A stretch of 64,000 nt of DNA, from positions 3,331-67,330 of the forward strand of contig DASUSS010000152.1 in assembly GCA_036374995.1 (NCBI GenBank). Reading direction: 5' to 3'. The position numbers and the translations under genes were made by a program. The stretch's first letter is position 1, and the number at the start of each line of letters is the position of its first letter. This document shows positions 35,254 to 43,011 of this stretch, in pieces. The notes beneath the pieces were generated by a model. It saw only the letters and a list, made by a program, of their open reading frames with translations, had not been told where the DNA came from and did no database searches. Source of the stretch: SH-MAG3 sp036374995. GTDB lineage: Bacteria > Gemmatimonadota > Gemmatimonadetes > Longimicrobiales > RSA9.

Positions 35254-35535
35254 ATGCGGGAGCTGTTTCACGCCGATGGCGACACGTGGCGCGTGTCGAG
35301 CGACACGCATGACACGCACCGGGCGGTGCACACCGTGGTGTTCCACTGCGTCAGCAACAGCCAGCGGCCGTATCGCGTCGTCGAGTTTCCCGATGCGGCA
35401 CTCGAGGGGCGGGACGTCGAGGAGATGGGCGAGCATGAGCTCACCGAGCTGTTCGGCCGCTCGCACACCATGGACTACAGCCACGACACTGCGGCCGAGC
35501 CCGAGAGTCACGGATACGGGGATCCGCCGTTGTAA
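35254..35535 (+). CDS. Small acidic hypothetical protein
   Basis: 93 residues from ATG 35254, after GAGGAGGACAGG. A beta-rich N-terminal half (W-R-V-S-S-D-T, H-T-V-V-F-H-C-V-S-N-S) is followed by a helix and an acidic, His-rich tail. Divergent from the lipoprotein gene. No family recognised. Confidence 0.65.
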   Translation: MRELFHADGDTWRVSSDTHDTHRAVHTVVFHCVSNSQRPYRVVEFPDAALEGRDVEEMGEHELTELFGRSHTMDYSHDTAAEPESHGYGDPPL

Positions 35536-35563
35536 GCGGTCGTGTCCCGCTACCGTCCCTGGA

Positions 35564-36106
35564 TCAGAGCAGTCCCTCGTAGACCGGATTGGTCACGATC
35601 TCGCCAGTCTCGTCGAGGACGTGGCGGTCCCACGGGAACACGACGGTGGCGCTGGTCTCGAGCGCGTGGTAGTCGGGCTTGTAGCCGCCGACCTTCACGA
35701 GACTCGTGGCCGTGCGGATCTCGGCGGGCGAGACCTGGCGCAGCGCGTTGAGCGCGAGGCGCATCGTGTCGCCGGACGTGCAGATCTCGTCGACGATGAG
35801 CACGCGGCGGCCGGCGGCCTCCTTCGGCGCGGCCGACAGGATCTTCGGCCGGACGCGGGAACGGAGGCCGCCGGTGTCGCGGCTGATCTTGAGCGAGTAG
35901 AAGTCGCAGCGGAGAATCGAGGCGACCACGGCGCCCGGGATCACGCCCGCCTTCGCGATTCCCACGACGATCTCCGGCTGGTACCGATCGGTGGCGACCT
36001 TCACGGCGAGCACGCGGCAGAGCTCGCCGAAGAACTCCCACGACAGCTCGAGGAACTCCGTTTCCGGCATTCCACGGGCACGCTTGGCGTTCATCGGCAG
36101 GGGCAT
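35564..36106 (-). CDS. Type I phosphoribosyltransferase
   Basis: 180 residues. The PRPP-binding loop V-D-E-I-C-T-S-G-D-T-M and an upstream V-V-G-I-A-K-A-G strand mark the purine/xanthine-type phosphoribosyltransferase family. The start has GGAGGAAGG about 5 bases upstream. Typical members salvage hypoxanthine, guanine or xanthine; the substrate loop cannot be read well enough to choose. Convergent with the small gene before it. Confidence 0.85.
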   Translation of the reverse strand: MPLPMNAKRARGMPETEFLELSWEFFGELCRVLAVKVATDRYQPEIVVGIAKAGVIPGAVVASILRCDFYSLKISRDTGGLRSRVRPKILSAAPKEAAGRRVLIVDEICTSGDTMRLALNALRQVSPAEIRTATSLVKVGGYKPDYHALETSATVVFPWDRHVLDETGEIVTNPVYEGLL

Positions 36107-36180
36107 GGCGACCTTCCTCCGCAGGCTGGGCCCGCCAACTTAGCCGATGGGCCGACCGGACGAAAGCGGCGGGCCGCGAG

Positions 36181-36209
36181 TTGACACGGTGCGGTGCCGC
36201 GGGCATTCT
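36181..36209 (+). promoter_or_regulatory. Promoter for the hypothetical gene at 36218
   Basis: TTGACA (36181-36186), 17 bases, CATTCT (36204-36209). The ATG at 36218 begins 8 bases after the -10, and no ribosome-binding site lies between them, pointing to a leaderless mRNA. Confidence 0.6.
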
Positions 36210-36217
36210 GCCGCGCC

Positions 36218-36652
36218 ATGGATTCCGACCTCCGGTCCCGCGCGGAGGCCCGTCTCGCCGATGCCGCCCGCGCCCGCGGCCTCGCCGATCCGAGGCCGCC
36301 CTTCCGGGAACGGCTGCGGCTGCTGAAGCAGGCGCACCCGGCCGCGTTCGATCGCGCCATCGAGCATTACGAGCAGCGCGTCCTCCCGGCGCTGGTCGAG
36401 GAAGAGCCGCTACCCGTGTGGATCGAGTACGGCCGCTTCCTCGGATCGCTCACGGCCGCAGGCGCGGTCACGGCCATAGACGAGTCCGGCCGGGCCACGC
36501 AGTGGGCACCGGCCGCTCGAGCCTCGCTCGTCCTGTTCATCCCGGAAGACACGGCTTCGGACGTGATGATCCTGGCGCAGCCCGCCGAGCCGAGTCCCGC
36601 CCAGAGCGCGACTGCCGCCCTGCTCGTGCAGCGCGCCCTGAAGCTGGAGTGA
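36218..36652 (+). CDS. Hypothetical protein
   Basis: 144 residues. Mostly helical N-terminal half with F-R-E-R-L-R-L-L-K-Q-A-H-P-A-A-F, then an L-V-E-E-E-P-L-P-V-W-I-E-Y-G-R-F core. No domain recognised. ATG 36218 is chosen by the promoter spacing. Convergent with rho, 44 bases away. Confidence 0.65.
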   Translation: MDSDLRSRAEARLADAARARGLADPRPPFRERLRLLKQAHPAAFDRAIEHYEQRVLPALVEEEPLPVWIEYGRFLGSLTAAGAVTAIDESGRATQWAPAARASLVLFIPEDTASDVMILAQPAEPSPAQSATAALLVQRALKLE

Positions 36653-36696
36653 CACGGAGCCGACGTGCTCGTCGCACGCTCACTCCGCTTCTCCCG

Positions 36697-37947
36697 CTAT
36701 CCTCGCGCCATGCTGTCGAGGAACTCCTTGTTCGTCTTCGTGCGGCGCATGCGATCGAGCAGGAACTCGAGCGCTTCGGCGGGTGGCATGTCGGCGAGGA
36801 AGTTCCGCAGCAGGTAGACGCGGTTCAGCTCGACCTCGTCCATGAGCAGCTCTTCCTTGCGCGTGCCGGACCGGTTGATGTCGACGGCGGGGAAGATGCG
36901 CTTGTCGGCAATGTGGCGGTCGAGGACGACCTCCATGTTGCCCGTGCCCTTGAACTCCTCGAAGATCACCTCGTCCATGCGCGAGCCCGTCTCGATCAGG
37001 GCCGTCGCAATGATCGTGAGCGAGCCGCCCTGGTCGATGTTGCGCGCGGCGCCGAAGAAGCGCTTCGGCTTGTGCAGTGCGTGAGCGTCGACACCGCCGG
37101 ACAGGATCTTGCCCGAGTGCGGCACCGTCACGTTGTAGGCGCGGGCGAGACGCGTGATCGAGTCGAGCAGGATGACGACGTCGCGGCCGTGCTCCGTCAG
37201 GCGCTTCGCCTTCTCGATCACCATCTCGGCGACCTGCGTGTGGCGGTCGGCCGGCTCATCGAACGTCGACGAGATCACTTCGGCGCTGACGTGCTCCTCC
37301 ATGTCCGTTACCTCCTCGGGCCGCTCGTCGATGAGCAGCACAATGAGGTGGACCTCCGGGTGGTTCTCGATGATGGAGTTGGCGATCTGCTGCATGAGCA
37401 TCGTCTTGCCCGCCTTAGGCGGCGAGACGATCAGCCCCCGCTGTCCCTTGCCGATCGGCGTCATCAGATCCATGAGCCGCATCGACAGACTGCCCGTCGA
37501 GTTCTCCAGCTTCAGCCGCTCCTCCGGATAGCGCGGCCGCAGGTTGTCGAATGCGATCCGATGCTTCGCCTTCTCCGGATCGTCACCGTTGACCTGCTCG
37601 ACCTTCAGCAGCGCCAGGTACCGCTCACCCTCCTTCGGCGGTCGCACCTGGCCCATGACCGTGTCACCCGTGCGCAGGTCGAAACGCTTGATCTGCGACG
37701 GACTCACGTAGATGTCGTCGGGGCCGTACAGGTAGTTCCAGTCCTGCGATCGCAGGAAGCCGTATCCCTCGGGTAGGATCTCGAGCACACCCTCGCCGCG
37801 CAGCACGACGTCGCTGTCGAGGAGGTTCTGTTCGATACGGAAGATCAGGTCCTGCTTACGCAGTCCGGAATAGTTCGAGATATTGAGCTCCTCCGCCATC
37901 TCGTGCAGCTCGGCTATGGATTTGCTCTTCAGTTCGGCGATGTCCAC
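36697..37947 (-). CDS. rho: Transcription termination factor Rho
   Basis: 416 residues, normal length. N-terminal Rho_N helix domain, then the OB fold with G-Y-G-F-L-R near residue 61. The ATPase has Walker A P-P-K-A-G-K-T (176-182), E-R-P-E-E-V-T-D and the D-S-I-T-R-L-A-R-A-Y-N arginine-finger region. The N-terminal insert seen in some high-GC bacteria is absent. Rho is a hexameric RNA-dependent helicase that ends transcription. Confidence 0.96.
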   Translation of the reverse strand: MDIAELKSKSIAELHEMAEELNISNYSGLRKQDLIFRIEQNLLDSDVVLRGEGVLEILPEGYGFLRSQDWNYLYGPDDIYVSPSQIKRFDLRTGDTVMGQVRPPKEGERYLALLKVEQVNGDDPEKAKHRIAFDNLRPRYPEERLKLENSTGSLSMRLMDLMTPIGKGQRGLIVSPPKAGKTMLMQQIANSIIENHPEVHLIVLLIDERPEEVTDMEEHVSAEVISSTFDEPADRHTQVAEMVIEKAKRLTEHGRDVVILLDSITRLARAYNVTVPHSGKILSGGVDAHALHKPKRFFGAARNIDQGGSLTIIATALIETGSRMDEVIFEEFKGTGNMEVVLDRHIADKRIFPAVDINRSGTRKEELLMDEVELNRVYLLRNFLADMPPAEALEFLLDRMRRTKTNKEFLDSMARG

Positions 37948-38200
37948 GGATCACTCCGATTGTGCATGGTATGAACGACAGGCGAGCGACGCCGTCCTCG
38001 GGATTGCGCAGATTGCTGTCGGGACGGAACTCTACAATCGACCAGGAAAAGGTCGGCGCGTGGCTCGCGCCTCCGTGCTGCGGGAGGTTCTCGTCGCGGG
38101 TTATGCGATCAGTCTACCACGGCGGAAATCGGGGGTCAAGAGTCGCGTTGCCGTATGAATCGCAAGGATCGTACTTGATCCCGAACGGTGGCGCGGGAGC
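37948..38200. other. Intergenic region upstream of rho
   Basis: The gap between rho and the gene at 38269 is 321 bases. This part holds no RNA gene or terminator that I can support. Rho is often autoregulated through its leader, so the minus-strand leader may lie here, but no defined structure is seen. Confidence 0.4.
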
Positions 38201-38231
38201 TTGACAGGTCTCGGGCGGCTCCAGAAATATA
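38201..38231 (+). promoter_or_regulatory. Promoter-like pair upstream of 38269
   Basis: A perfect TTGACA (38201-38206) and an AAATAT -10-like stretch (38225-38230, spacing 18), about 40 bases before ATG 38269. Confidence 0.5.
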
Positions 38232-38268
38232 CGGCCCCTTTCGGACGGGCACCCAGGCAGGAGGCGGC

Positions 38269-38616
38269 ATGGCGCGTCACAACCGCGACGCTCGTGGCTC
38301 GGATCAGCGAGGCGAGAGCTACGAGCTGAGCTATCAGCCGGACTGGCTGCGGCTGATCAAGGTGACGCGCATGCTGGAGAGCGGGCGCCAGTCGACCAAG
38401 ACGCTGTTCAAGAACATGGCCAGGCGGGAGCAGCCGCCCGGGGCACGCGTCCGGACCCGCGTCTCGTCGCGCGATCAGCGGGTCGAGTTCGAGATCGAGG
38501 TGGACGACCCGCAGGGCGTCGTGCGCAGGATCATTGTCGAGACGGAGCCGCCGGCGGGCGGCGAGCGTCTCGTCTTCACGATCGACGGACATCCCCCCCA
38601 GAAACGGCGCTCCTGA
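38269..38616 (+). CDS. Hypothetical protein
   Basis: 115 residues from ATG 38269 with an AGGAGGCGGC site. Basic overall. The central part L-R-L-I-K-V-T-R-M-L-E-S-G-R-Q-S-T-K-T-L and a beta-rich C-terminal half (V-E-F-E-I-E-V-D-D-P-Q) are the only features. No family recognised. Confidence 0.65.
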   Translation: MARHNRDARGSDQRGESYELSYQPDWLRLIKVTRMLESGRQSTKTLFKNMARREQPPGARVRTRVSSRDQRVEFEIEVDDPQGVVRRIIVETEPPAGGERLVFTIDGHPPQKRRS

Positions 38617-38634
38617 CGCGCGGGTGTCGCCACG

Positions 38635-39597
38635 TCAGAAAACGTACCGCAGCGGATTGCGGCGCACATCGGCGAGCAGCGAGTCCAGCTCCGCCCGCGC
38701 CGCGCCGATCGCGCGCATGAGCGCGCTGTCCTGCTGCATGCGCGCGAGCGTGCCGTTCGGATCGCCGAGCGACTCGCTCGCCGCTGCGAGCCGCACGTTC
38801 AGCGAATCCACGCGCTGCTGCACTCGAGCAAGCGCCACGCGAAGCTCCGAGCTCCGGCCCGCCCGCTCGCGCAGCGCCGCAACCAGCGCGGGCAGTGCGG
38901 CTGCGTGTGCGCGGGTATTCTCGAGCGCTGCCCTGAACGCCGGATCGCGCAGCAGCGCGTAGCCCGGATTCGCGTCGAGATCCGCCTGCATCACGCGCGC
39001 CTCGTCGACGGCTGCACCCAGTCCCTCGAACGCCCGCTCCGTCTGCACGAGCCGCGCCCGTATCGCGGGCGTATACGCGCTCAGGTCGGCGAGCACGGCA
39101 TCCAGCTCGCGCTTCACCGCCTCCGCCCGGTTCGTCAGCTGTCGCGGCGTCAGCTGCATCACCTCGCGCAGCGTGTCGCCCGGCGTGAGTACGGGAGCGG
39201 CGGCACTGCCCGCCGTGATGTTGACCGCACGCTCACTCATGATGTTGATCGATGTGAGATGGACGCGACTGTCGGCGCGCACCTGGGATTGCACGCTGCG
39301 GGGCAGCTCGATGCGAAGGAGGACGCGCTCGAGGGTGTCGCGGCCGGCGGGGAGCAGGCCGACGGCCGTGACGGTGCCGATCGGGCGGCCACTGACCCAG
39401 ACGGGGGAGCCATCCACCAGACCCGCTCCGCCCGCGATGACGGCGAAGATGGCATAATCCTCACGGAACGCGCCGCGCAGGTCATCGAGGAAGAAGATGA
39501 GCAGGGCGGATGTCAGGAGCAGTGCGATGATGAGCGTGCCGGCGACGATGCGGCGGCTCTGGCGCGCTCCTGCGGCGGTGCTATCTTCGCCCGCCAT
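38635..39597 (-). CDS. MCE-family (MlaD-like) substrate-binding protein
   Basis: 320 residues from ATG 39597. One N-terminal membrane helix (about 17-39), then an MCE domain with G-A-G-L-V-D-G-S-P-V-W-V-S-G-R-P-I-G-T-V and I-E-L-P-R-S-V. A long helical C-terminal region follows, ending R-N-P-L-R-Y-V-F. The R-R-N-P-x-R-Y end resembles the MCE protein at 42005. Its start codon overlaps the mqnA start on the opposite strand. It may be a second binding subunit for the lipid transporter at 40480-42994. Confidence 0.88.
   Translation of the reverse strand: MAGEDSTAAGARQSRRIVAGTLIIALLLTSALLIFFLDDLRGAFREDYAIFAVIAGGAGLVDGSPVWVSGRPIGTVTAVGLLPAGRDTLERVLLRIELPRSVQSQVRADSRVHLTSINIMSERAVNITAGSAAAPVLTPGDTLREVMQLTPRQLTNRAEAVKRELDAVLADLSAYTPAIRARLVQTERAFEGLGAAVDEARVMQADLDANPGYALLRDPAFRAALENTRAHAAALPALVAALRERAGRSSELRVALARVQQRVDSLNVRLAAASESLGDPNGTLARMQQDSALMRAIGAARAELDSLLADVRRNPLRYVF
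39582..39595 (+). promoter_or_regulatory. -10-like hexamer before mqnA
   Basis: TATCTT (39582-39587) lies 8 bases before ATG 39596, inside the MCE gene on the other strand. CTGGCG at 39559-39564 is a weak -35. This suggests a leaderless mqnA mRNA. Confidence 0.45.
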
Positions 39598-40408
39598 GAT
39601 TCGTCTCGGCCACATCGACTACAGCAATTGCGTTCCCGTTCATGCGCTGATCCTGGAGCGTGGTGCACGCGAGGTGGAGGTCGTGCGGGACATCCCGTCG
39701 CGGCTGAATGCAGCACTGGCGGCGGGCGAGATCGACGTGGCTCCGTGCTCGAGCATCGAGTATGCGCGCCATGCCGACGAGTATGTGATCCTGCCGCACC
39801 ACGCGATCGGCTCGGCGGGTCCGGTGCAGAGCATCCTGCTGGAGAGCTCCGTTGCGCTGGAGCGGCTGCACGGCGCGGTCGTGGCGCTGCCGACGGCGTC
39901 GGCGACATCGGTCGTCCTGCTGCGTGTGCTGCTCGAGCTGCGGCTCGGCATCCGGCCGCGGTACGAGTGGTACGTGCAGGGCGACGCGGAGGAGGCGGGG
40001 GTGGACGGAGCGAGCGCGACGCTCCGCATCGGGGATGTCGCGTTGCGGCGGCACGCGGCACCGGGCAGCACCGTTCATGATCTGGGCGCGGAATGGTGGA
40101 CGTGGACCGGCCTGCCGTTCGCGTTCGCGGTCTGGCAGGTGCGCCGCGCGACGGACCGGGCCGAGGTCCGGCGCCTCGCGGGGCTGCTGGCCGAGTCGCG
40201 CGCGTGGTTCTGCGCGAACGACCGGCGGCTCGCGCGCGAGTATGCGGCCGGCTTCGGTCTCACGCCGGATCGCCTGCTGCGCTACTGGCACTCGCTGCGT
40301 TTCGATCTCGATCCCCCCATGCAGCAGGGTCTGCTGCGTTTCTATCGTCATGCCGCCGAGCTGGGTGAGGCGCCGCCGGTGTCGTCACTCGCGATCCTGG
40401 ATCCGTAG
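39596..40408 (+). CDS. mqnA: Chorismate dehydratase MqnA
   Basis: 270 residues, family length for MqnA, the first enzyme of the futalosine menaquinone pathway (chorismate to 3-enolpyruvylbenzoate). The start M-I-R-L-G-H-I-D-Y-S-N and later A-P-C-S-S-I-E-Y-A fit. The E-W-W-T-W-T-G-L-P-F-A-F-A-V-W segment is typical. Start ATG 39596 is forced by the conserved N-terminus and overlaps the start of the divergent MCE gene. The other mqn genes are not in the window. Confidence 0.9.
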   Translation: MIRLGHIDYSNCVPVHALILERGAREVEVVRDIPSRLNAALAAGEIDVAPCSSIEYARHADEYVILPHHAIGSAGPVQSILLESSVALERLHGAVVALPTASATSVVLLRVLLELRLGIRPRYEWYVQGDAEEAGVDGASATLRIGDVALRRHAAPGSTVHDLGAEWWTWTGLPFAFAVWQVRRATDRAEVRRLAGLLAESRAWFCANDRRLAREYAAGFGLTPDRLLRYWHSLRFDLDPPMQQGLLRFYRHAAELGEAPPVSSLAILDP

Positions 40409-40443
40409 CGCCACCGGGGTCAGTGCAAGCGGCGGGCCGAGGG

Positions 40444-40473
40444 TGGACATTCGCGCGCGCCGCTGACTACCTT
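40444..40473 (+). promoter_or_regulatory. Promoter of the mla-like operon
   Basis: TGGACA (40444-40449) and TACCTT (40468-40473) are separated by 18 bases. ATG 40480 begins 6 bases after the -10, so the operon mRNA is probably leaderless. Confidence 0.5.
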
Positions 40474-40479
40474 TCGAGC

Positions 40480-41262
40480 ATGAACGCCTCCTGGACGTCA
40501 CCCGTCGCCTGGGTCGGCCGCTCCGCGCTCGGCACGGCGGCAGGGTTCGGCCGCTTCGGCGCGTTCGCGTCCAGCGTCGCACGCGGCGGGCGCGATGCCG
40601 GCACGTGGAGCCGGCTCCTGGTATCGCACATGGCCCGCCTGGGCGTGGAGTCGCTGCCCATCGCGCTCTTCATTGCCGCGTTCACCGGCATCGTCCTCGC
40701 GCTCCAGGCATCGTACACGTTCACGGGCGCGATCCCGCTGTACTTCGTGGGCGTGCTCGTCGGCAAGACCATGATCCTCGAGCTGGGCCCGGTGCTGACG
40801 GGGCTCGCGCTCGCCGGCCGGGTCGGCGCGAACATCGCCGCCGAGATCGGCACGATGCGTGTCACCGAGCAGATCGATGCGCTCGAGACGCTCGGCTACG
40901 ATCCGCTCGCCTATCTGGTCGTGCCGCGCGTCATTGCGGGCGTGCTGATGTTCCCGGTAGTGGTCGCGTTCGCGAATGCGATCGGCATCCTCGGCGGCTG
41001 GATCACTGCGCTCAATCTGCTGGACATGTCGACGCCGCAGTTCGTGCGGGGTCTGCGGCTGTTCTTCCAGCCGTTCGATGTCCAGTTCTCGCTCATCAAG
41101 GCCGCATCGTTCGGGCTGTCGGTCACGTCGATCGGTGCGTTCTACGGCTACAACACGATGGGCGGCGCGGCGGCGGTCGGGCAGTCGACGACGCAGGCGG
41201 TGGTGGTCAGCAGCATGCTGATCCTGGTGCTCGATGCGTTCTGGGCGGTGGTGCTGCTGTGA
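40480..41262 (+). CDS. MlaE/YrbE-type permease of lipid ABC transporter
   Basis: 260 residues, permease component of the MCE/Mla phospholipid transporter. Five to six hydrophobic helices. Characteristic segments are F-T-G-I-V-L-A-L-Q, L-E-L-G-P-V-L-T-G-L-A-L-A-G-R-V-G-A-N-I-A-A-E-I-G-T-M and M-R-V-T-E-Q-I-D-A-L. The ATPase start overlaps its stop (GTGA). It works with the ATPase and MCE protein that follow to move lipids between the membranes. Confidence 0.92.
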   Translation: MNASWTSPVAWVGRSALGTAAGFGRFGAFASSVARGGRDAGTWSRLLVSHMARLGVESLPIALFIAAFTGIVLALQASYTFTGAIPLYFVGVLVGKTMILELGPVLTGLALAGRVGANIAAEIGTMRVTEQIDALETLGYDPLAYLVVPRVIAGVLMFPVVVAFANAIGILGGWITALNLLDMSTPQFVRGLRLFFQPFDVQFSLIKAASFGLSVTSIGAFYGYNTMGGAAAVGQSTTQAVVVSSMLILVLDAFWAVVLL

Positions 41263-42008
41263 GCATCGAGCTGCGCCATGTCCGGAAGGCGTTCGGCAGC
41301 CGCGTCATCCTCGATGACGTGTCGCTGACCGTGCAGGAGGGCGAGACGCTCGCCGTGATCGGCTACTCCGGTGTCGGCAAGTCCGTCCTGCTGAAGAGCA
41401 TCGTGCGGCTGCTCGAGCCGGATGCCGGCGATGTGTTCGTGGACGGGGAGGATGTCCGGGCGATGGCGCGTGACCAGCTGTACGAGCTGCGCCGCCGCGT
41501 CGGCTATGTCTTCCAGTTCGCCGCACTCTTCGACTCGATGACGGTATTCGACAACGTGGCCATGGGGCTGCGCCGCATGCGCATGCCGGAGCCGGAGATC
41601 GCCGGGCGCGTCGAGGAGTCGCTCGGCCTCGTCGAGATGAGCGGATACGATGACCGGCTGCCGGCGCAGCTCTCCGGCGGACAGCGCAAGCGCGTCGGCC
41701 TCGCGCGCGCACTCGCGACCCGGCCCAAGTACGTCCTGTACGACGAGCCGACCACCGGGCTCGACCCGGTCACGACCTCGGTCATTGACGGGTTGATCAT
41801 GAAGACGGCCCGCGAGCTGAGGGTCACCGGTGTGGTCGTGACGCACGACATGAAGAGTGCCTACCGCATCGCGGATCGCATCGCGATGCTCAACGAGGGC
41901 GGCATCCGGTTCGTCGGTACGCCCACGGAAATCCAGCATACGGAGGACCGCGTGGTCCGTGGCTTCATCGAGGGCAGGCCGGAGCTCGCGCAGGAGGCGG
42001 TCGCGTGA
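41259..42008 (+). CDS. MlaF-like ATPase of lipid ABC transporter
   Basis: 249 residues from GTG 41259 overlapping the permease stop. Walker A G-Y-S-G-V-G-K-S (35-42), Q-loop Q-F-A-A-L-F-D-S-M, signature L-S-G-G-Q-R-K-R and D-E-P-T-T-G-L-D-P. These match the MlaF/MkL class. It powers lipid movement with the permease before it. The MCE protein follows with a 4-base overlap, completing an mlaE-F-D-type operon. Confidence 0.93.
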   Translation: MSIELRHVRKAFGSRVILDDVSLTVQEGETLAVIGYSGVGKSVLLKSIVRLLEPDAGDVFVDGEDVRAMARDQLYELRRRVGYVFQFAALFDSMTVFDNVAMGLRRMRMPEPEIAGRVEESLGLVEMSGYDDRLPAQLSGGQRKRVGLARALATRPKYVLYDEPTTGLDPVTTSVIDGLIMKTARELRVTGVVVTHDMKSAYRIADRIAMLNEGGIRFVGTPTEIQHTEDRVVRGFIEGRPELAQEAVA

Positions 42009-42994
42009 GCCGGCGCAACGAGGTCGTGGTAGGTGCCGTCGTCATCCTGGCCATCCTGCTCATCGTGATCGGCACCATCTGGATGCAGGGTCTCGCGTTC
42101 GGCAGCGAGGAGCGCATCGTGCAGGCGCGCTTCCGCGAAGTGGCCCAGCTGCTCGTCGGCGGCAAGGTGAAGTACCGCGGCGTGCCGATCGGGCGCGTGG
42201 AGTCGATCGAGTTCGAGCCGGGCGGTGCGGCCGTGATCGTGTCGCTGGCGGTCGACTCGGACGTCACGCTGCCGGAGGATGCGGCAGTGATGCTCTCCCC
42301 GGAGTCGTTCTTCGGCGACTGGCAGGCGGAGGTCATCTCGCGGCGGATGTTCGCGACGTACGAGTATACGGAGCCGGTCGAGAGCGGCATGCTGCCCGGC
42401 TACACGTTGCCCGAGATCTCGCGGCTCACGGCCGTCGCCGACGAGATCGCCGGCAACCTGGCCACGATCAGCACCCGCATCGAGCTCGCGTTCACCGAGG
42501 AGACGGCACTGAACGTGCGCGAGGCGATCGAGAACATCCAGCGCGCGAGCGGCGAGCTCGCTGGACTGATGAACTCGCAGCAGGCGGCGATCGAGGAAGT
42601 CGCGTCCAACCTGGAGCGCACCTCGGAGGCGGCGGGCCAGGCGGCGCTGACGCTGCAGCGTTCGTTCGCAGAGGTCGAGGCGGCGATCGCGGGCGGCCGG
42701 CTGGTGAACATCGTGACGAACGTGGATCGCGCGACGTCGCGCACCGACTCGCTCGTGTCGCTGCTGGTGCAGACGAGCCGCGACCTCAGCAACACGGCGG
42801 TATCCGCCGACAGCACGTTCCGGATGGTGAGCAGCATTGCGAGTGACATCCAGCGCGGCGAGGGGTCGCTCGGGCGGCTGATCCAGGACACGACCCTGTA
42901 CATGAGCCTCGTGCAGACGAACGTCGAGATGCAGACGCTGCTGCGTGACATCCGGCGGAATCCGAGGCGGTACATCAATCTCACCATCTTCTAG
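42005..42994 (+). CDS. MCE-family (MlaD-like) lipid-binding protein
   Basis: 329 residues from GTG 42005. N-terminal membrane helix (about 8-28), MCE domain including F-R-E-V-A-Q-L-L-V-G-G-K-V-K-Y-R-G-V-P-I-G-R-V, then a long helical tail of coiled-coil type ending R-R-N-P-R-R-Y-I-N. The tail could form a tunnel or bridge. It is the third gene of the mlaE-F-D-type operon. No mlaA, mlaB or mlaC is nearby. Confidence 0.92.
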   Translation: MSRRNEVVVGAVVILAILLIVIGTIWMQGLAFGSEERIVQARFREVAQLLVGGKVKYRGVPIGRVESIEFEPGGAAVIVSLAVDSDVTLPEDAAVMLSPESFFGDWQAEVISRRMFATYEYTEPVESGMLPGYTLPEISRLTAVADEIAGNLATISTRIELAFTEETALNVREAIENIQRASGELAGLMNSQQAAIEEVASNLERTSEAAGQAALTLQRSFAEVEAAIAGGRLVNIVTNVDRATSRTDSLVSLLVQTSRDLSNTAVSADSTFRMVSSIASDIQRGEGSLGRLIQDTTLYMSLVQTNVEMQTLLRDIRRNPRRYINLTIF

Positions 42995-43011
42995 CGAGCT
43001 CCCGATCCCTC

